A stretch of DNA of 64,000 nt from Amycolatopsis vancoresmycina (GTDB taxonomy: Bacteria; Actinomycetota; Actinomycetes; Mycobacteriales; Pseudonocardiaceae). The position numbers and the translations under genes are program-made. The notes under the pieces were generated by a model, which saw only the letters and a program-made list of their open reading frames with translations, had not been told where the DNA came from and made no database searches. Shown one piece after another: positions 1 through 10,750 of this stretch. The DNA lies in assembly GCF_000716785.1 (NCBI RefSeq), contig NZ_JNYY01000020.1, positions 62,001 through 126,000 of the forward strand, written 5' to 3'. Position 1 is the stretch's first letter. Every line of letters begins with the position of its first letter.

Positions 1-165
1 GGTCAGCAGGTTCTTCGTGATGTCCAGGGCGATGTCCCGCAGCTCCACCACGGACACCTCGGCCGGCGACCCGGCCGCGGCGACGGTCGCCGCGGCCAGC
101 CGGTCGGCCAGCAGGCGGGTCGACGAAGGCACCGACAGACCCGCCGTCACCACCGCGATCTTCAT
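1..165 (-). CDS. FMN reductase, CE1759-like (partial, cut by window start)
   Basis: The first 55 residues are visible and begin MKIAVVTAGLSVPSSTRLLA. This is the N-terminal beta strand and phosphate-binding Ser/Thr-rich loop of the flavodoxin-like NAD(P)H:FMN reductases (SsuE type). The ATG overlaps the stop of the upstream monooxygenase gene as ATGA, so the two are translationally coupled. The expected role, from the family, is to supply reduced FMN to that monooxygenase. The rest of the gene lies outside the window, so length and C-terminal motifs cannot be judged. Confidence 0.8.
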   Translation of the reverse strand, partial: MKIAVVTAGLSVPSSTRLLADRLAAATVAAAGSPAEVSVVELRDIALDITKNLLT

Positions 166-1250
166 ACCGAAGCCTCCACTCGCGCCGCCGCCTTCAGGGA
201 TTCGTGGGTCGGCGCGTCCGGCACGTGGGCCGGGCGCAGCGCGTCGAGTTCCTTGCGCAGCACCGGGATCACGTGCTCACCGAGCAGGTCGAGCTGCTCC
301 AGCACCGTCTTGAGCGGCAGGCCCGCGTGGTCCATCAGGAACAGCTGGCGCTGGTAGTCGCCGAAGTGCTCGCGGAAGGTCAGCGTCTTGTCGATGACCT
401 CCTGCGGGCTGCCGACGGTGAGCGGGGTCTGGTCGGTGAACTCCTCCAGCGACGGGCCGTGCCCGTACACCGGCGCGTTGTCGAAGTACGGCCGGAACTC
501 GTTCCACGCGTCCTGCGACTTCGGCCGGATGAACGCCTGCCCGCCGAGGCCGACGATCGCCTGGTCGGCGGAGCCGTGTCCGTAGTGCTCGAACCGCTGG
601 CGGTAGAAGGCGATCAGCTGCTGGAAGTGCTCCTTGGGCCAGAAGATGTGGTTGGCGAAGAAGCCGTCGCCGTAGTACGCGGCCTGCTCGGCGATCTCCG
701 GGCTGCGGATGGAGCCGTGCCAGACGAACGGCGGGACGCCGTCCAAGGGCCGCGGCGTCGACGTGAAGCCCTGCAACGGCGTGCGGAACTTGCCTTCCCA
801 GTCGACGACGTCCTCGCGCCACAGCTTGCGCAGCAGCGCGTAGTTCTCGATGGCGAGCGGGATGCCCTGGCGGATGTCCTGGCCGAACCACGGGTAGACC
901 GGGCCGGTGTTGCCGCGGCCCATCATCAGGTCGACGCGGCCGTCGGCGAGGTGCTGCAGCATCGCGAAGTCCTCGGCGATCTTCACCGGGTCGTTCGTGG
1001 TGATCAGCGTCGTCGACGTCGACAGGATCAGCTTGGACGTCTGCGCCGCGATGTGGCCCAGCATCGTCGTGGGCGAGGACGGGACGAACGGCGGGTTGTG
1101 GTGCTCGCCGGTCGCGAAGACGTCGAGGCCGACCTCTTCGGCCTTGAGCGCGATCCGGACCATCGCCTTGATCCGCTCGTGTTCCGTCGGCGTGACGCCG
1201 TTCGTGGGATCGGTCGTGACGTCGCCCACCGTGAAGATTCCGAACTGCAT
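162..1250 (-). CDS. LLM-class flavin-dependent oxidoreductase (luciferase-like, CE1758 type)
   Basis: A 362-aa TIM-barrel flavin monooxygenase of the bacterial luciferase family. It starts MQFGIFTVGDVTTDPTNG and carries the family segments ATGEHHNPPF near residue 45 and DLMMGRGNTGPVYPWF near residue 110. I chose the start at 1250 over the longer reading frame to 1292 because a GGGAGCAGG ribosome site sits just upstream of this ATG. It uses reduced FMN and oxygen; the substrate is unknown. The partner FMN reductase overlaps its stop codon, matching the two-gene arrangement known as CE1758/CE1759 in corynebacteria. Confidence 0.88.
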   Translation of the reverse strand: MQFGIFTVGDVTTDPTNGVTPTEHERIKAMVRIALKAEEVGLDVFATGEHHNPPFVPSSPTTMLGHIAAQTSKLILSTSTTLITTNDPVKIAEDFAMLQHLADGRVDLMMGRGNTGPVYPWFGQDIRQGIPLAIENYALLRKLWREDVVDWEGKFRTPLQGFTSTPRPLDGVPPFVWHGSIRSPEIAEQAAYYGDGFFANHIFWPKEHFQQLIAFYRQRFEHYGHGSADQAIVGLGGQAFIRPKSQDAWNEFRPYFDNAPVYGHGPSLEEFTDQTPLTVGSPQEVIDKTLTFREHFGDYQRQLFLMDHAGLPLKTVLEQLDLLGEHVIPVLRKELDALRPAHVPDAPTHESLKAAARVEASV

Positions 1251-1357
1251 GACCTGCTCCCTTCGCGAGCACCATCTTACATGCGCGTTCAACTACTTCC
1301 AAGCAAGAGATATTCCGGCCGTCAGGCCCCCGGGAGGCACCGGCTAAGGTCAAGGAC

Positions 1358-2722
1358 ATGGACGCGGAGCTCGCTCGGCTGGGTTTGGCAGAACGTTCGG
1401 TACGACTACTCGCCGGTCGCGACATCTGGGCCTCGATCACCCCCCTGCTCGCCCCGCGCCGGAACCTGGTGGCCGCCTTCGGCCACGTCGGTCCCGGCGC
1501 GGCCGCACTGCTGCCGCTGGAACCCGGCGACACGCTGATCACGGACGCGAGCCTGGACACCGTGCTGTCCGGGGCGACGAGCCCGCACGCACTGCTGCAC
1601 TGGGTGAAGGCCGGCGTGATCGTGCACTCGCTGCGCGGCCTGAACGCGAAGCTGGTGATCGCCGAGGACGACCCGTCGTTCGTGGTGGTCGGCTCGGCCG
1701 ACGTCACCGCCGCCGGCCCGCGGCAGCTGTTCGAGGCCGTCACGCTGTCCCACGAGCGGCACACCGTCGAAGAGGCCCAGGAAGCCTGGCTCGAGTGGTG
1801 CGACCTCGCGGGCCCGTCCCTGACCGCCGGCGACCTGGAGCCGCTACTGGAGCAGTACGGCGCCGGCAAGCCGGTCACGGCCCGCCCGGCACCGGCCCGG
1901 CCCGCCGCCGCGCCCGCCCGGCCGGTGGTGACCAGCCGCCCGGCCACCCCGGTCCGGCCCGCGGCCGTGACGCCGCCGCCCTCGCCGGTCCGCCCGGCCG
2001 CGCCCGCGCCGTCGCCGGTCCGCCCGGCCACGCCGCCGGTGTCCCCGGTCCGCCCGGCTCCGCCCGCCGAGCCCGCGGCCGCCGCTCCCCCGGCCGTCGA
2101 GCGGCCCGACGAGCCCGCCCCGGAAGCCGCCGTGACCCCGGAACCGGTTGCGGCCGAGCCGGAAGCCGCGGCGACCACCGAAGCCCCTGAAGCCGCCGAA
2201 ACCCCCGAAGCCACCGACGTGCCCCGGCCGTCCTGGCCGCGCCCGGCCGAGCTGTACCTGGTCAGCCTCGTCGAAGGCGGCGAACCGTCCGCCGAGGCCG
2301 AATACCGGCTGGAAGAGCTGGCCCGCGAGTACACCCACCCGGGCGAGAACGGCGAATCACCGTTCCGGGTCGAACTGTTCTGGGCCGACGACGGCCAGGG
2401 CCAGGACCCGCCGCGCACGCTCCGCGCGGGCGTGCACGTGATCCCCGTCTACAGCCAGAAGCAGGGCCGTCCGCTCGTCGGGTCCCGGATCGAGGCGCCC
2501 GGCCTCGTCCTGCAGGCGCACATCGACGAGTTCGCCTACCCGCGGCGCACGTACTGCTACGTGCTGACCCGGCAGTCGGCCGCCCAACCGGCCTTCGGCG
2601 ACCTCCGCAAGGCCCTCGCCGCGATCGGCGAGAAGCCGAACTTCCGGAACAGCTTCCAGGTCCCGCGGAAGATCGAAGCCCTGCTGGGCCTGTGGCCCGA
2701 CCTGGGCTACGACCCCCGCTAG
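1358..2722 (+). CDS. PLD-like protein with degenerate HKD motif and Pro/Ala-rich linker
   Basis: A 454-aa protein in three parts. Residues 1-165 resemble a phospholipase-D/NucT half-domain: strand-rich, with LNAKLVIA followed by VVVGSADVT, the place where active enzymes have HxKx4D and GSxN. The histidine is Asn here, so catalysis by the usual mechanism is doubtful. Residues 170-290 are a low-complexity linker rich in Pro, Ala and Arg with repeated SPVRPA units. Residues 295-454 are a compact domain I do not recognise. It stands alone, divergent from the flavin genes and 134 bp before parE. A DNA- or lipid-binding role is only inference. Confidence 0.6.
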   Translation: MDAELARLGLAERSVRLLAGRDIWASITPLLAPRRNLVAAFGHVGPGAAALLPLEPGDTLITDASLDTVLSGATSPHALLHWVKAGVIVHSLRGLNAKLVIAEDDPSFVVVGSADVTAAGPRQLFEAVTLSHERHTVEEAQEAWLEWCDLAGPSLTAGDLEPLLEQYGAGKPVTARPAPARPAAAPARPVVTSRPATPVRPAAVTPPPSPVRPAAPAPSPVRPATPPVSPVRPAPPAEPAAAAPPAVERPDEPAPEAAVTPEPVAAEPEAAATTEAPEAAETPEATDVPRPSWPRPAELYLVSLVEGGEPSAEAEYRLEELAREYTHPGENGESPFRVELFWADDGQGQDPPRTLRAGVHVIPVYSQKQGRPLVGSRIEAPGLVLQAHIDEFAYPRRTYCYVLTRQSAAQPAFGDLRKALAAIGEKPNFRNSFQVPRKIEALLGLWPDLGYDPR

Positions 2723-2784
2723 GACGCGGCGCACGCCACTCCGGAGAGGGCAGCGCGCGAAAGTTGTCGGGGTCGGCGGATATC

Positions 2785-2802
2785 CTGCACTACGGTGCAG
2801 GC
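2785..2802. promoter_or_regulatory. 7-bp inverted repeat upstream of parE
   Basis: CCTGCAC-tacg-GTGCAGG is a perfect 7-bp inverted repeat centred about 63 bp before the parE start codon. It could be an operator or a 5' UTR hairpin. No function can be assigned from sequence. Confidence 0.35.
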
Positions 2803-2856
2803 GAGTCCGCACCGCCACCAGCACTTTCGCGAGCCACGATCCGGGAGAACGACCCT

Positions 2857-4908
2857 GTGACTGCCGAGACCTTGTACGGGGCCGACGACCTGACGCATCT
2901 CGAGGGTCTCGAAGCCGTCCGCAAACGCCCCGGGATGTACATCGGTTCCACCGACAGCCGCGGCATCAACCACCTCTTCTCCGAGGTGGTGGACAACTCG
3001 ACGGACGAGGGCGTCGCGGGCTACGCGACGAAGATCGTCGTCACGCTGCACGCCGACGGCAGCGTCCAGGTGGACGACGACGGCCGCGGCATCCCGACCG
3101 GCACCCACGCCAAGTCCGGTTTGTCCGGCGTCGAGCTGGTCCTCACGCGCCTGCACGCGGGCGGCAAGTTCGGCGGCTCCGGCTACAAGACCTCCGGCGG
3201 CCTGCACGGCGTCGGCGCTTCGGCGGTCAACGCGCTGTCGCACCGCTTCGACGTCACGGTGAAGCAGGACGGCAAGGTCCACCAGATGTCGTTCAAGCAC
3301 GGCGTGCCGGGCACGTTCGACGCGCCGGGCCCGAAGGCGAAGTTCACCCGCCGGTCCGGGCTGAACGTCACCGGCAAGATGAAGCGCGGCGAGCGCAGCG
3401 GCACGTCCATCCGCTACTGGTACGACTCGCGCTACTTCGAGTCCGGCGCGGCGCTCGACGTCGAAGGCGCCCGGTCGAAGCTGCGCAACACCGCGTTCCT
3501 CGTCCCGGGCGTCACGTACGTGCTGCGCACGGCGATCGAAGACACGATCAACGAGGAGACGTTCCACTTCCCGCACGGCCTGGCCGACATGGTCGACTTC
3601 CTGACGCCCTCGGGCGAGAAGCCGGTCTGCGGCACACTGCTGATCACCGGCGAAGGCACGTACAAGGAGAACGCGGCCGACGCGGCAGGCGTCATGCAGT
3701 CCAATGTGGAGCGCCACGCCGAGGTCGAGGTGGCGCTGCGCTGGGGCACCGGCTACGAGCGCACGGTCGAATGCTTCACCAACACGATCCGCAACGTCCA
3801 CGGCGGCACCCACCGCCGCGGCTTCGACCGCGCGATGGCGAAGGCGCTGCAGGACGCGATCTCCAAGACCCGCGGGCTGCTCAAGCCCAAGGAGGACATG
3901 CCGACGATCGAGGACGTCCTCGAGGGCATGACGGCCGTGATCCACGTCCGGCTGCCCGAGCCGCAGTTCACGTCGCAGACGAAGGACGAGCTGTCCACCG
4001 CCGGGATCACCCGCGTGCTGCAGGGCATCGTCGACAAGCACGTCAAGGCGTGGACCGAGGACCGCAAGACGAAGTCCGAGGCCAAGGTCGTGCTGCAGAA
4101 GGTGGTCGACGCCTCGCGCGTGCGGCTCACCCAGAAGCAGCAGAAGGACGCGGCCCGGCGCAAGACCGCGCTGGAGGGCGCGGCGATGCCGCCGAAGCTG
4201 GTCGACTGCCGCACCACCGGCGTCTCCCGTTCCGAGCTGTTCCTGGTCGAGGGCGACAGCGCGCTCGGGTCGGCGCGGATGGCGCGCGTGTCGGAGTACC
4301 AGGCGCTGCTGCCGCTGCGCGGCAAGATCCTGAACGTGCAGAAGGCGTCGCTGGGCGACACGCTGAAGAACGCCGAGATCGCGTCGATCGTCCAGGTCCT
4401 GGGCGCGGGCACCGGCCGCACGTTCGACCTGACGACCATGCGCTACGGCCGCGTGATCCTGATGGCGGACGCGGACGTCGACGGCTCGCACATCCGCACG
4501 CTGCTGATCACGCTGTTCGCGAAGTACATGCGCCCGGTGATCGAAGACGGCCGGCTGTACGCGGCGATGCCGCCGCTGCACAAGCTCGTCACGAAGGGCC
4601 GCAACCCGGAAACCCACTTCACGTACACGCAGCAGGAGATGGAGACGAAGTTCGCCGAGCTGGAACGGGCGGGCAAGAACATCGTCACCCCGGTGCCCCG
4701 GTTCAAGGGTCTCGGCGAGATGGACGCCGACGAGCTGTGGGAGACCACGATGAACCCGGCCACCCGCTCGGTCCGCCGCATCACCATGGACGACGTCGAA
4801 GCCGCCGAAGGCGCGCTGGAGCTGCTGATGGGCGAGAAGGTCGAGCCCCGGCGGAACTGGCTGGTCGCCTCGTCGGACCGGATCGACCGCGAAGCCATCG
4901 ACGCTTAA
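2857..4908 (+). CDS. parE: DNA topoisomerase IV subunit B (ATPase)
   Basis: 683 aa. The GHKL ATPase fold is visible as VVDNSTDEG, DDGRGIP and GGLHGVGASAVNAL, and the QTK loop as TSQTKDEL. The TOPRIM domain has LVEGDSALG, PLRGKILN and LMADADVDGSHI. Start: GTG at 2857 behind CCGGGAG; the open frame to 2692 overlaps the previous gene and is not used. Partner is parC 27 bp downstream. I prefer topoisomerase IV to gyrase because a chromosomal gyrB normally sits by dnaA/recF, which are not here, and the partner lacks a clear GyrA box. Actinobacteria such as Streptomyces carry this second type IIA enzyme, which decatenates daughter chromosomes. Confidence 0.9.
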   Translation: MTAETLYGADDLTHLEGLEAVRKRPGMYIGSTDSRGINHLFSEVVDNSTDEGVAGYATKIVVTLHADGSVQVDDDGRGIPTGTHAKSGLSGVELVLTRLHAGGKFGGSGYKTSGGLHGVGASAVNALSHRFDVTVKQDGKVHQMSFKHGVPGTFDAPGPKAKFTRRSGLNVTGKMKRGERSGTSIRYWYDSRYFESGAALDVEGARSKLRNTAFLVPGVTYVLRTAIEDTINEETFHFPHGLADMVDFLTPSGEKPVCGTLLITGEGTYKENAADAAGVMQSNVERHAEVEVALRWGTGYERTVECFTNTIRNVHGGTHRRGFDRAMAKALQDAISKTRGLLKPKEDMPTIEDVLEGMTAVIHVRLPEPQFTSQTKDELSTAGITRVLQGIVDKHVKAWTEDRKTKSEAKVVLQKVVDASRVRLTQKQQKDAARRKTALEGAAMPPKLVDCRTTGVSRSELFLVEGDSALGSARMARVSEYQALLPLRGKILNVQKASLGDTLKNAEIASIVQVLGAGTGRTFDLTTMRYGRVILMADADVDGSHIRTLLITLFAKYMRPVIEDGRLYAAMPPLHKLVTKGRNPETHFTYTQQEMETKFAELERAGKNIVTPVPRFKGLGEMDADELWETTMNPATRSVRRITMDDVEAAEGALELLMGEKVEPRRNWLVASSDRIDREAIDA

Positions 4909-4935
4909 TTTTCGTAGCTACCAAGGAGTTCTGCC

Positions 4936-7419
4936 GTGGCACGCCGCAAGGGCACCACCACCAAGGTCGATCCCAGCGCGTTCGACTCCCCCGGTGCGCA
5001 CGTCTTCGACAACTCGCTGAAGACCGAGATCGAAGACTCCTACCTGGAGTACGCGTACTCGGTCATCCACTCGCGCGCCCTGCCGGACGCGCGTGACGGG
5101 CTGAAGCCGGTCCACCGCCGGATCCTGTACTCGATGAACGAGAACGGCTACCGCCCGACGCACGCGTACGTGAAGTCGTCGCGCGTGGTCGGCGACGTGA
5201 TGGGCAAGTACCACCCGCACGGCGACGTCGCGATCTACGACGCGATGGTCCGGCTGGCGCAGGACTTCTCGCTGAACGTCCCGCTCATCGACGGGCACGG
5301 CAACTTCGGCAGCCCGGACGACGGCCCGGCTGCCTCGCGATACACCGAAGCCCGCATGTCGCCCGAGGCGATGCAGCTGGTCGGCGAGCTCGGCGAGGAC
5401 ACCGTCGACTTCCGCCCCAACTACGACGGTTCCCTCGAAGAGCCGTCGGTTCTCCCCGCCGCGTTCCCGAACCTGCTGGTCAACGGCACTTCCGGGATCG
5501 CGGTCGGGATGGCGACCAACATGATCCCGCACAACCTCGGCGAGGTCATCGCCGCGGCGCGGTGGCTGATCACCCACCCGTCCGCGACGCTCGACAAGCT
5601 GATGGAGTTCGTCCCCGGCCCCGACCTGCCGACCGGCGGCAGCCTGCTCGGCCTCGACGAGGTCCGCCGCGCGTACGAGACCGGCCGCGGCGTGGTCCGG
5701 ATGCGGGCCAACTGCGAGACCGGGCCCCTCGAAGGCAGCCGCGGGCGGCAGGCCATCACGGTCACCGAACTGCCCTACGGCGTCGGGCCGGAGAAGGTGA
5801 TCGAGAAGATCACCGACGAGGTCAACAAGTCCAAGCGGCTCACCGGCATCGCCGACGTCAAGGACCTCACCGACCGCGAGAACGGCACGCGGCTGGTCAT
5901 CGAGTGCAAGGTCGGCGTCAACCCGCAGGCGCTGCTGGCCGACCTGTACCGGCTCACGCCGCTGGAGCAGTCGTTCGGCATCAACAACCTGGTCCTCGTC
6001 GACGGCCAGCCGCAGACGCTGGGCCTCAAGGAACTCCTCGAGGTCTTCCTGCGCCACCGCTACGACGTCGTCACGCGGCGCACGAAGTACCGCCGCCGCA
6101 AGCGTGAAGAGCGGCTGCACCTGGTCGACGGCCTGCTGATCGCCTTGCTGAACATCGACAAGGTGATCCGGCTGATCCGTGAGAGCGAGAACGCGCAGGC
6201 GGCCAAGGACGGCCTGATGACGCGCTTCAAGCTGTCGGAGATCCAGGCGACCTACATCCTGGACACGCCGCTGCGCCGGCTGACCAAGTACGACCGCCTC
6301 GAACTCGAGGCGGAGCAGGAGCGGCTGCGCGAAGAGATCGCCGAGCTGAGCAAGATCCTCGACGACGAGTCGGTGCTGAAGAAGCTCGTCTCGTCGGAGC
6401 TGGCGAAGATCGCGAAGGACTTCCCGACCGAGCGCCGCACCGCGCTGATCGACGGCGACCTGAAGGAGGTCCTGGCCGCGTCGAAGCCGTCGGGCCCCCT
6501 CGAAGTCGAGGACGACCCGTGCCAGGTGATCCTCTCGGCGACCGGCCTGGTGGCCCGCACGGCGGCGGAGTCCGAGGAGTCGACGGAGACGCGCCGCCGC
6601 AACGGCCGCGTGAAGCACGACGCGGTGGCGGCCCTGGTCCACACGACCGCGCGCGGGCAGGTGCTGCTGGTGACCAGCCGCGGCCGGGCGTTCAAGACGG
6701 ACGTGCTGCCGCTGCCGGTGCTGCCCGAGCAGGCGGGCACCGTGTCACTGCGCGGTGGCATGGCGGCGAAGGAGCTGGTGCCGCTCGAGAAGGGCGAAAC
6801 GGTCGTCGGGATCGCGCCACTGGGCGAGCAGGCGGCGGGTTCGCCGGGCCTGGCCCTGGGCACCCGGGCGGGTGTGGTGAAGATCTGCGCGCCGGAGTGG
6901 CCGGTCCGCTCGGACGAGTTCGAGGTGATCAGCCTCAAGGACGGCGACGAGGTCGTCGGCGCAACGTGGCTGACGGACGGTTCGGAGACGCTGGCGTTCG
7001 TGTCCTCGGAGGCATCGCTGCTGAAGTACGCGGCGTCGCTGGTCCGCCCGCAGGGCCTGAAGGGCGGCGGCATGGCGGGCATGAACGTGGGTGCGGGCTC
7101 GGTGGTGTTCTTCGGCGCGGTCCGCACGGACGACGACGAGCACGGCGAGCCCCTGGTGATCACGTCGACGGGCCAGAGCGTGAAGGTGACCCCGTTCAGC
7201 GAGTACCCGCCGAAGGGCCGCGCCACGGGCGGCGTCCGGGCCCAGCGCTTTCTCAAGGGCGAGACGGCCCTGCGAGTGGCCTGGATCGGCCCGCGCCCGG
7301 CCGGCGCAGCCCGCAACGGCGACCCGGTGGAGCTGCCGGAGATCGACGTCCGCCGCGACGGTTCGGGCCACGCCCACCCAGGCCCGGACGTGGTGGGCCA
7401 CCTCATCGAGCGCGACTGA
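4936..7419 (+). CDS. parC: DNA topoisomerase IV subunit A (cleavage/re-ligation)
   Basis: 827 aa, GTG start preceded by AAGGAG. The N-terminal breakage domain holds the catalytic tyrosine Y136 in ASRYTEA and the quinolone-determining loop YHPHGDVAIYDAM, with Val98 where E. coli GyrA has Ser83. A coiled-coil region spans about residues 370-500 and a beta-propeller about 520-810. No clear QRRGGKG-type GyrA box is seen in the propeller, which supports topoisomerase IV over gyrase. Forms an A2B2 complex with ParE, encoded 27 bp upstream. Confidence 0.9.
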   Translation: MARRKGTTTKVDPSAFDSPGAHVFDNSLKTEIEDSYLEYAYSVIHSRALPDARDGLKPVHRRILYSMNENGYRPTHAYVKSSRVVGDVMGKYHPHGDVAIYDAMVRLAQDFSLNVPLIDGHGNFGSPDDGPAASRYTEARMSPEAMQLVGELGEDTVDFRPNYDGSLEEPSVLPAAFPNLLVNGTSGIAVGMATNMIPHNLGEVIAAARWLITHPSATLDKLMEFVPGPDLPTGGSLLGLDEVRRAYETGRGVVRMRANCETGPLEGSRGRQAITVTELPYGVGPEKVIEKITDEVNKSKRLTGIADVKDLTDRENGTRLVIECKVGVNPQALLADLYRLTPLEQSFGINNLVLVDGQPQTLGLKELLEVFLRHRYDVVTRRTKYRRRKREERLHLVDGLLIALLNIDKVIRLIRESENAQAAKDGLMTRFKLSEIQATYILDTPLRRLTKYDRLELEAEQERLREEIAELSKILDDESVLKKLVSSELAKIAKDFPTERRTALIDGDLKEVLAASKPSGPLEVEDDPCQVILSATGLVARTAAESEESTETRRRNGRVKHDAVAALVHTTARGQVLLVTSRGRAFKTDVLPLPVLPEQAGTVSLRGGMAAKELVPLEKGETVVGIAPLGEQAAGSPGLALGTRAGVVKICAPEWPVRSDEFEVISLKDGDEVVGATWLTDGSETLAFVSSEASLLKYAASLVRPQGLKGGGMAGMNVGAGSVVFFGAVRTDDDEHGEPLVITSTGQSVKVTPFSEYPPKGRATGGVRAQRFLKGETALRVAWIGPRPAGAARNGDPVELPEIDVRRDGSGHAHPGPDVVGHLIERD

Positions 7420-7423
7420 CGCC

Positions 7424-7467
7424 TCGTGAGTGTTTGGGCGAGTTCTAACTCGCCCAAACACTCACGA
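7424..7467. repeat. 44-bp palindrome, copy 1 (TCGTGAGTG/GTTCTAAC family)
   Basis: Perfect 21-bp inverted repeat around a 2-nt centre: outer arm TCGTGAGTG, middle TTTGGGCGA, centre GTTCTAAC, then the complement. It lies in the 52 bp between the convergent parC and ThuA genes. As RNA it would form a strong hairpin from either strand, but no U-tract follows. Related copies sit at 33575 and 44134 with the same ends and centre but different middles. Confidence 0.9.
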
Positions 7468-7471
7468 CCCG

Positions 7472-8743
7472 CTAGGCGACCTTGAACGACTGAGCGGCGC
7501 TGCCGCTACAGGCCGCCTGGACCAGCTGCACACTGTCCGCAGTGGACGATCCCGGCACGGTCAGGCACTTGCCGCTGTGCCGGGCGACGAAGTGGTAGTA
7601 ACCCCCGCCCTCGGAAACCGGCTGCCACTGCTGGTTGCCGCCGCCGCTGTAGGACCACAGCTGCAGGCCCGCGTTGTCCGCCGTCGAGACGTCCGTGACG
7701 TCGATGACCTCCGCCGCGTTCGTGCGGTTGTTGATCCGGTCGTAGCCGCCGCTCGTCGGGGCGAACTGGTACTGCTGGGCCGTCGTGCCGTTGCACGTGT
7801 ACTGCTGGATCACCGTGCCGTTCGCGCTCCCCGCCGCGCGGGCGTCGACGCACTTGCCGGACGCCTTGTTCGTCACCGCGTACCAGGCCGCCGGGTCGAT
7901 CGTGCCCGGGTCGGTCGGGCCGGTCGAGCCGCCGCCGAGCCACTTCAGGCCGTCGAGCACGAACCGGTTCTGGTCGGCGCTCTCGAACGTCGACGACAGC
8001 GCCGTGTTCGTGTCGTAGTTCATCGCGTTGTGGCCGAAGTTCGCGTACAGCATCTTGTAGTTCTTGTTCGTCCACGCGATCGGGTAGTAGCCGCTGTACC
8101 AGGTCTGGTTCGGGTCGGTGCCGATCGGGAACGTCGAGGAGTCCATCGACGCCAGGATGGTGATGTTGCCGTTCTGCCGCAGGTCGTTCTGCCAGGCGTA
8201 CCACTCCGACGTCGACGACCGGATCGTCGCCGGCAGGTTCGCCGTCGACGGGTGCGTGCGGTTCTCGATCTTCAGCGTCTCCGGCGTCGGGCCCCACGTG
8301 TTCGACGTGAACCGGCCGGTGCCGAGGAAGTCGTTGTGGAACCAGTTCGCGTACGACGGCGTCGAGCTGTCGTTGTAGGCCGTGACGTGGAAGCCGAAGA
8401 ACCCGCCGCCGTTCTGCATGTAGGTCTGGAAGCCCTGGAACTGGGCGGCCGACTGCGGCTGGTCGTCGAGGAACAGCACGACGTCGGCGGTGGACTTGGT
8501 GAGGCTGGTGAGCCGGTTCCAGTCGGTCGTCGAGGAGTAGGTGAAGCCGTTGGCCGCCGCCTGCTGCGGGAACCAGACGTTGGCTTCCTTCTCGAAACTG
8601 ATGTGCGCGGCGTCGTACGTGCCGCTGTAGAAGGCCAGGACCTTGAACGGCGTCGCGGCCTGCACCGCCGGGGCGCCGAGCGAAAGCCCCAGGCAGGCGG
8701 CGAAGAACGCCAGTATCCGGATCAGGGGACGGCGGGATTTCAT
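7472..8743 (-). CDS. Secreted ThuA-domain protein with C-terminal ricin-type beta-trefoil lectin domain
   Basis: 423 aa. Signal peptide about residues 1-28 (RRPLIRILAFFAACLGLSLG, then an AxA site). Residues 32-255 are a ThuA-like class-I glutamine-amidotransferase-like fold (FKVLAFYSGTYDAAHI, NGGGFFGFHVTAYN). After a GGGSTGPTDPGT linker, residues 290-423 are a ricin/CBM13 trefoil with Q-x-F/W repeats (AQQYQF, NQQWQPV, AQSFKV). The trefoil should bind sugars outside the cell; the ThuA domain is linked to sugar metabolism in other bacteria. A GH3 enzyme lies 29 bp upstream on the same strand, so both are probably one carbohydrate-active operon. Confidence 0.88.
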   Translation of the reverse strand: MKSRRPLIRILAFFAACLGLSLGAPAVQAATPFKVLAFYSGTYDAAHISFEKEANVWFPQQAAANGFTYSSTTDWNRLTSLTKSTADVVLFLDDQPQSAAQFQGFQTYMQNGGGFFGFHVTAYNDSSTPSYANWFHNDFLGTGRFTSNTWGPTPETLKIENRTHPSTANLPATIRSSTSEWYAWQNDLRQNGNITILASMDSSTFPIGTDPNQTWYSGYYPIAWTNKNYKMLYANFGHNAMNYDTNTALSSTFESADQNRFVLDGLKWLGGGSTGPTDPGTIDPAAWYAVTNKASGKCVDARAAGSANGTVIQQYTCNGTTAQQYQFAPTSGGYDRINNRTNAAEVIDVTDVSTADNAGLQLWSYSGGGNQQWQPVSEGGGYYHFVARHSGKCLTVPGSSTADSVQLVQAACSGSAAQSFKVA

Positions 8744-8772
8744 GGGCGGACCTTTCCGGTGGGGAGGAGGGA

Positions 8773-10596
<1,824 letters not shown>

Positions 10597-10750
10597 CCGG
10601 GTCCTCCTCGTCGAGAGACCAAAATTCACGCCTTGGATTAAGACACAGCGATAGGCGGCTGGTCCAGACCTCTGAGCGAACTCGGGTGCCGGTCAGCGGG
10701 ACTGCACATTCCGGCCAGAAGCTGACCTAATTGGGTCCTACCGTGAGGGC

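Noticed and set aside
4918..6642. 574-aa minus-strand open frame through parC
   Set aside because: Antisense shadow of a GC-rich gene with strong domain evidence on the plus strand; the composition is Arg/Val/Asp-rich with no motifs. The same applies to long antisense frames over hrpB, parE and UPF0182.
2857..7419. Calling the pair gyrB/gyrA
   Set aside because: No dnaA/recF neighbours and no clear GyrA box; topoisomerase IV fits better.
7424..7467. Palindrome as an ordinary rho-independent terminator
   Set aside because: No U-tract follows on either strand, and a sister copy lies inside an operon.
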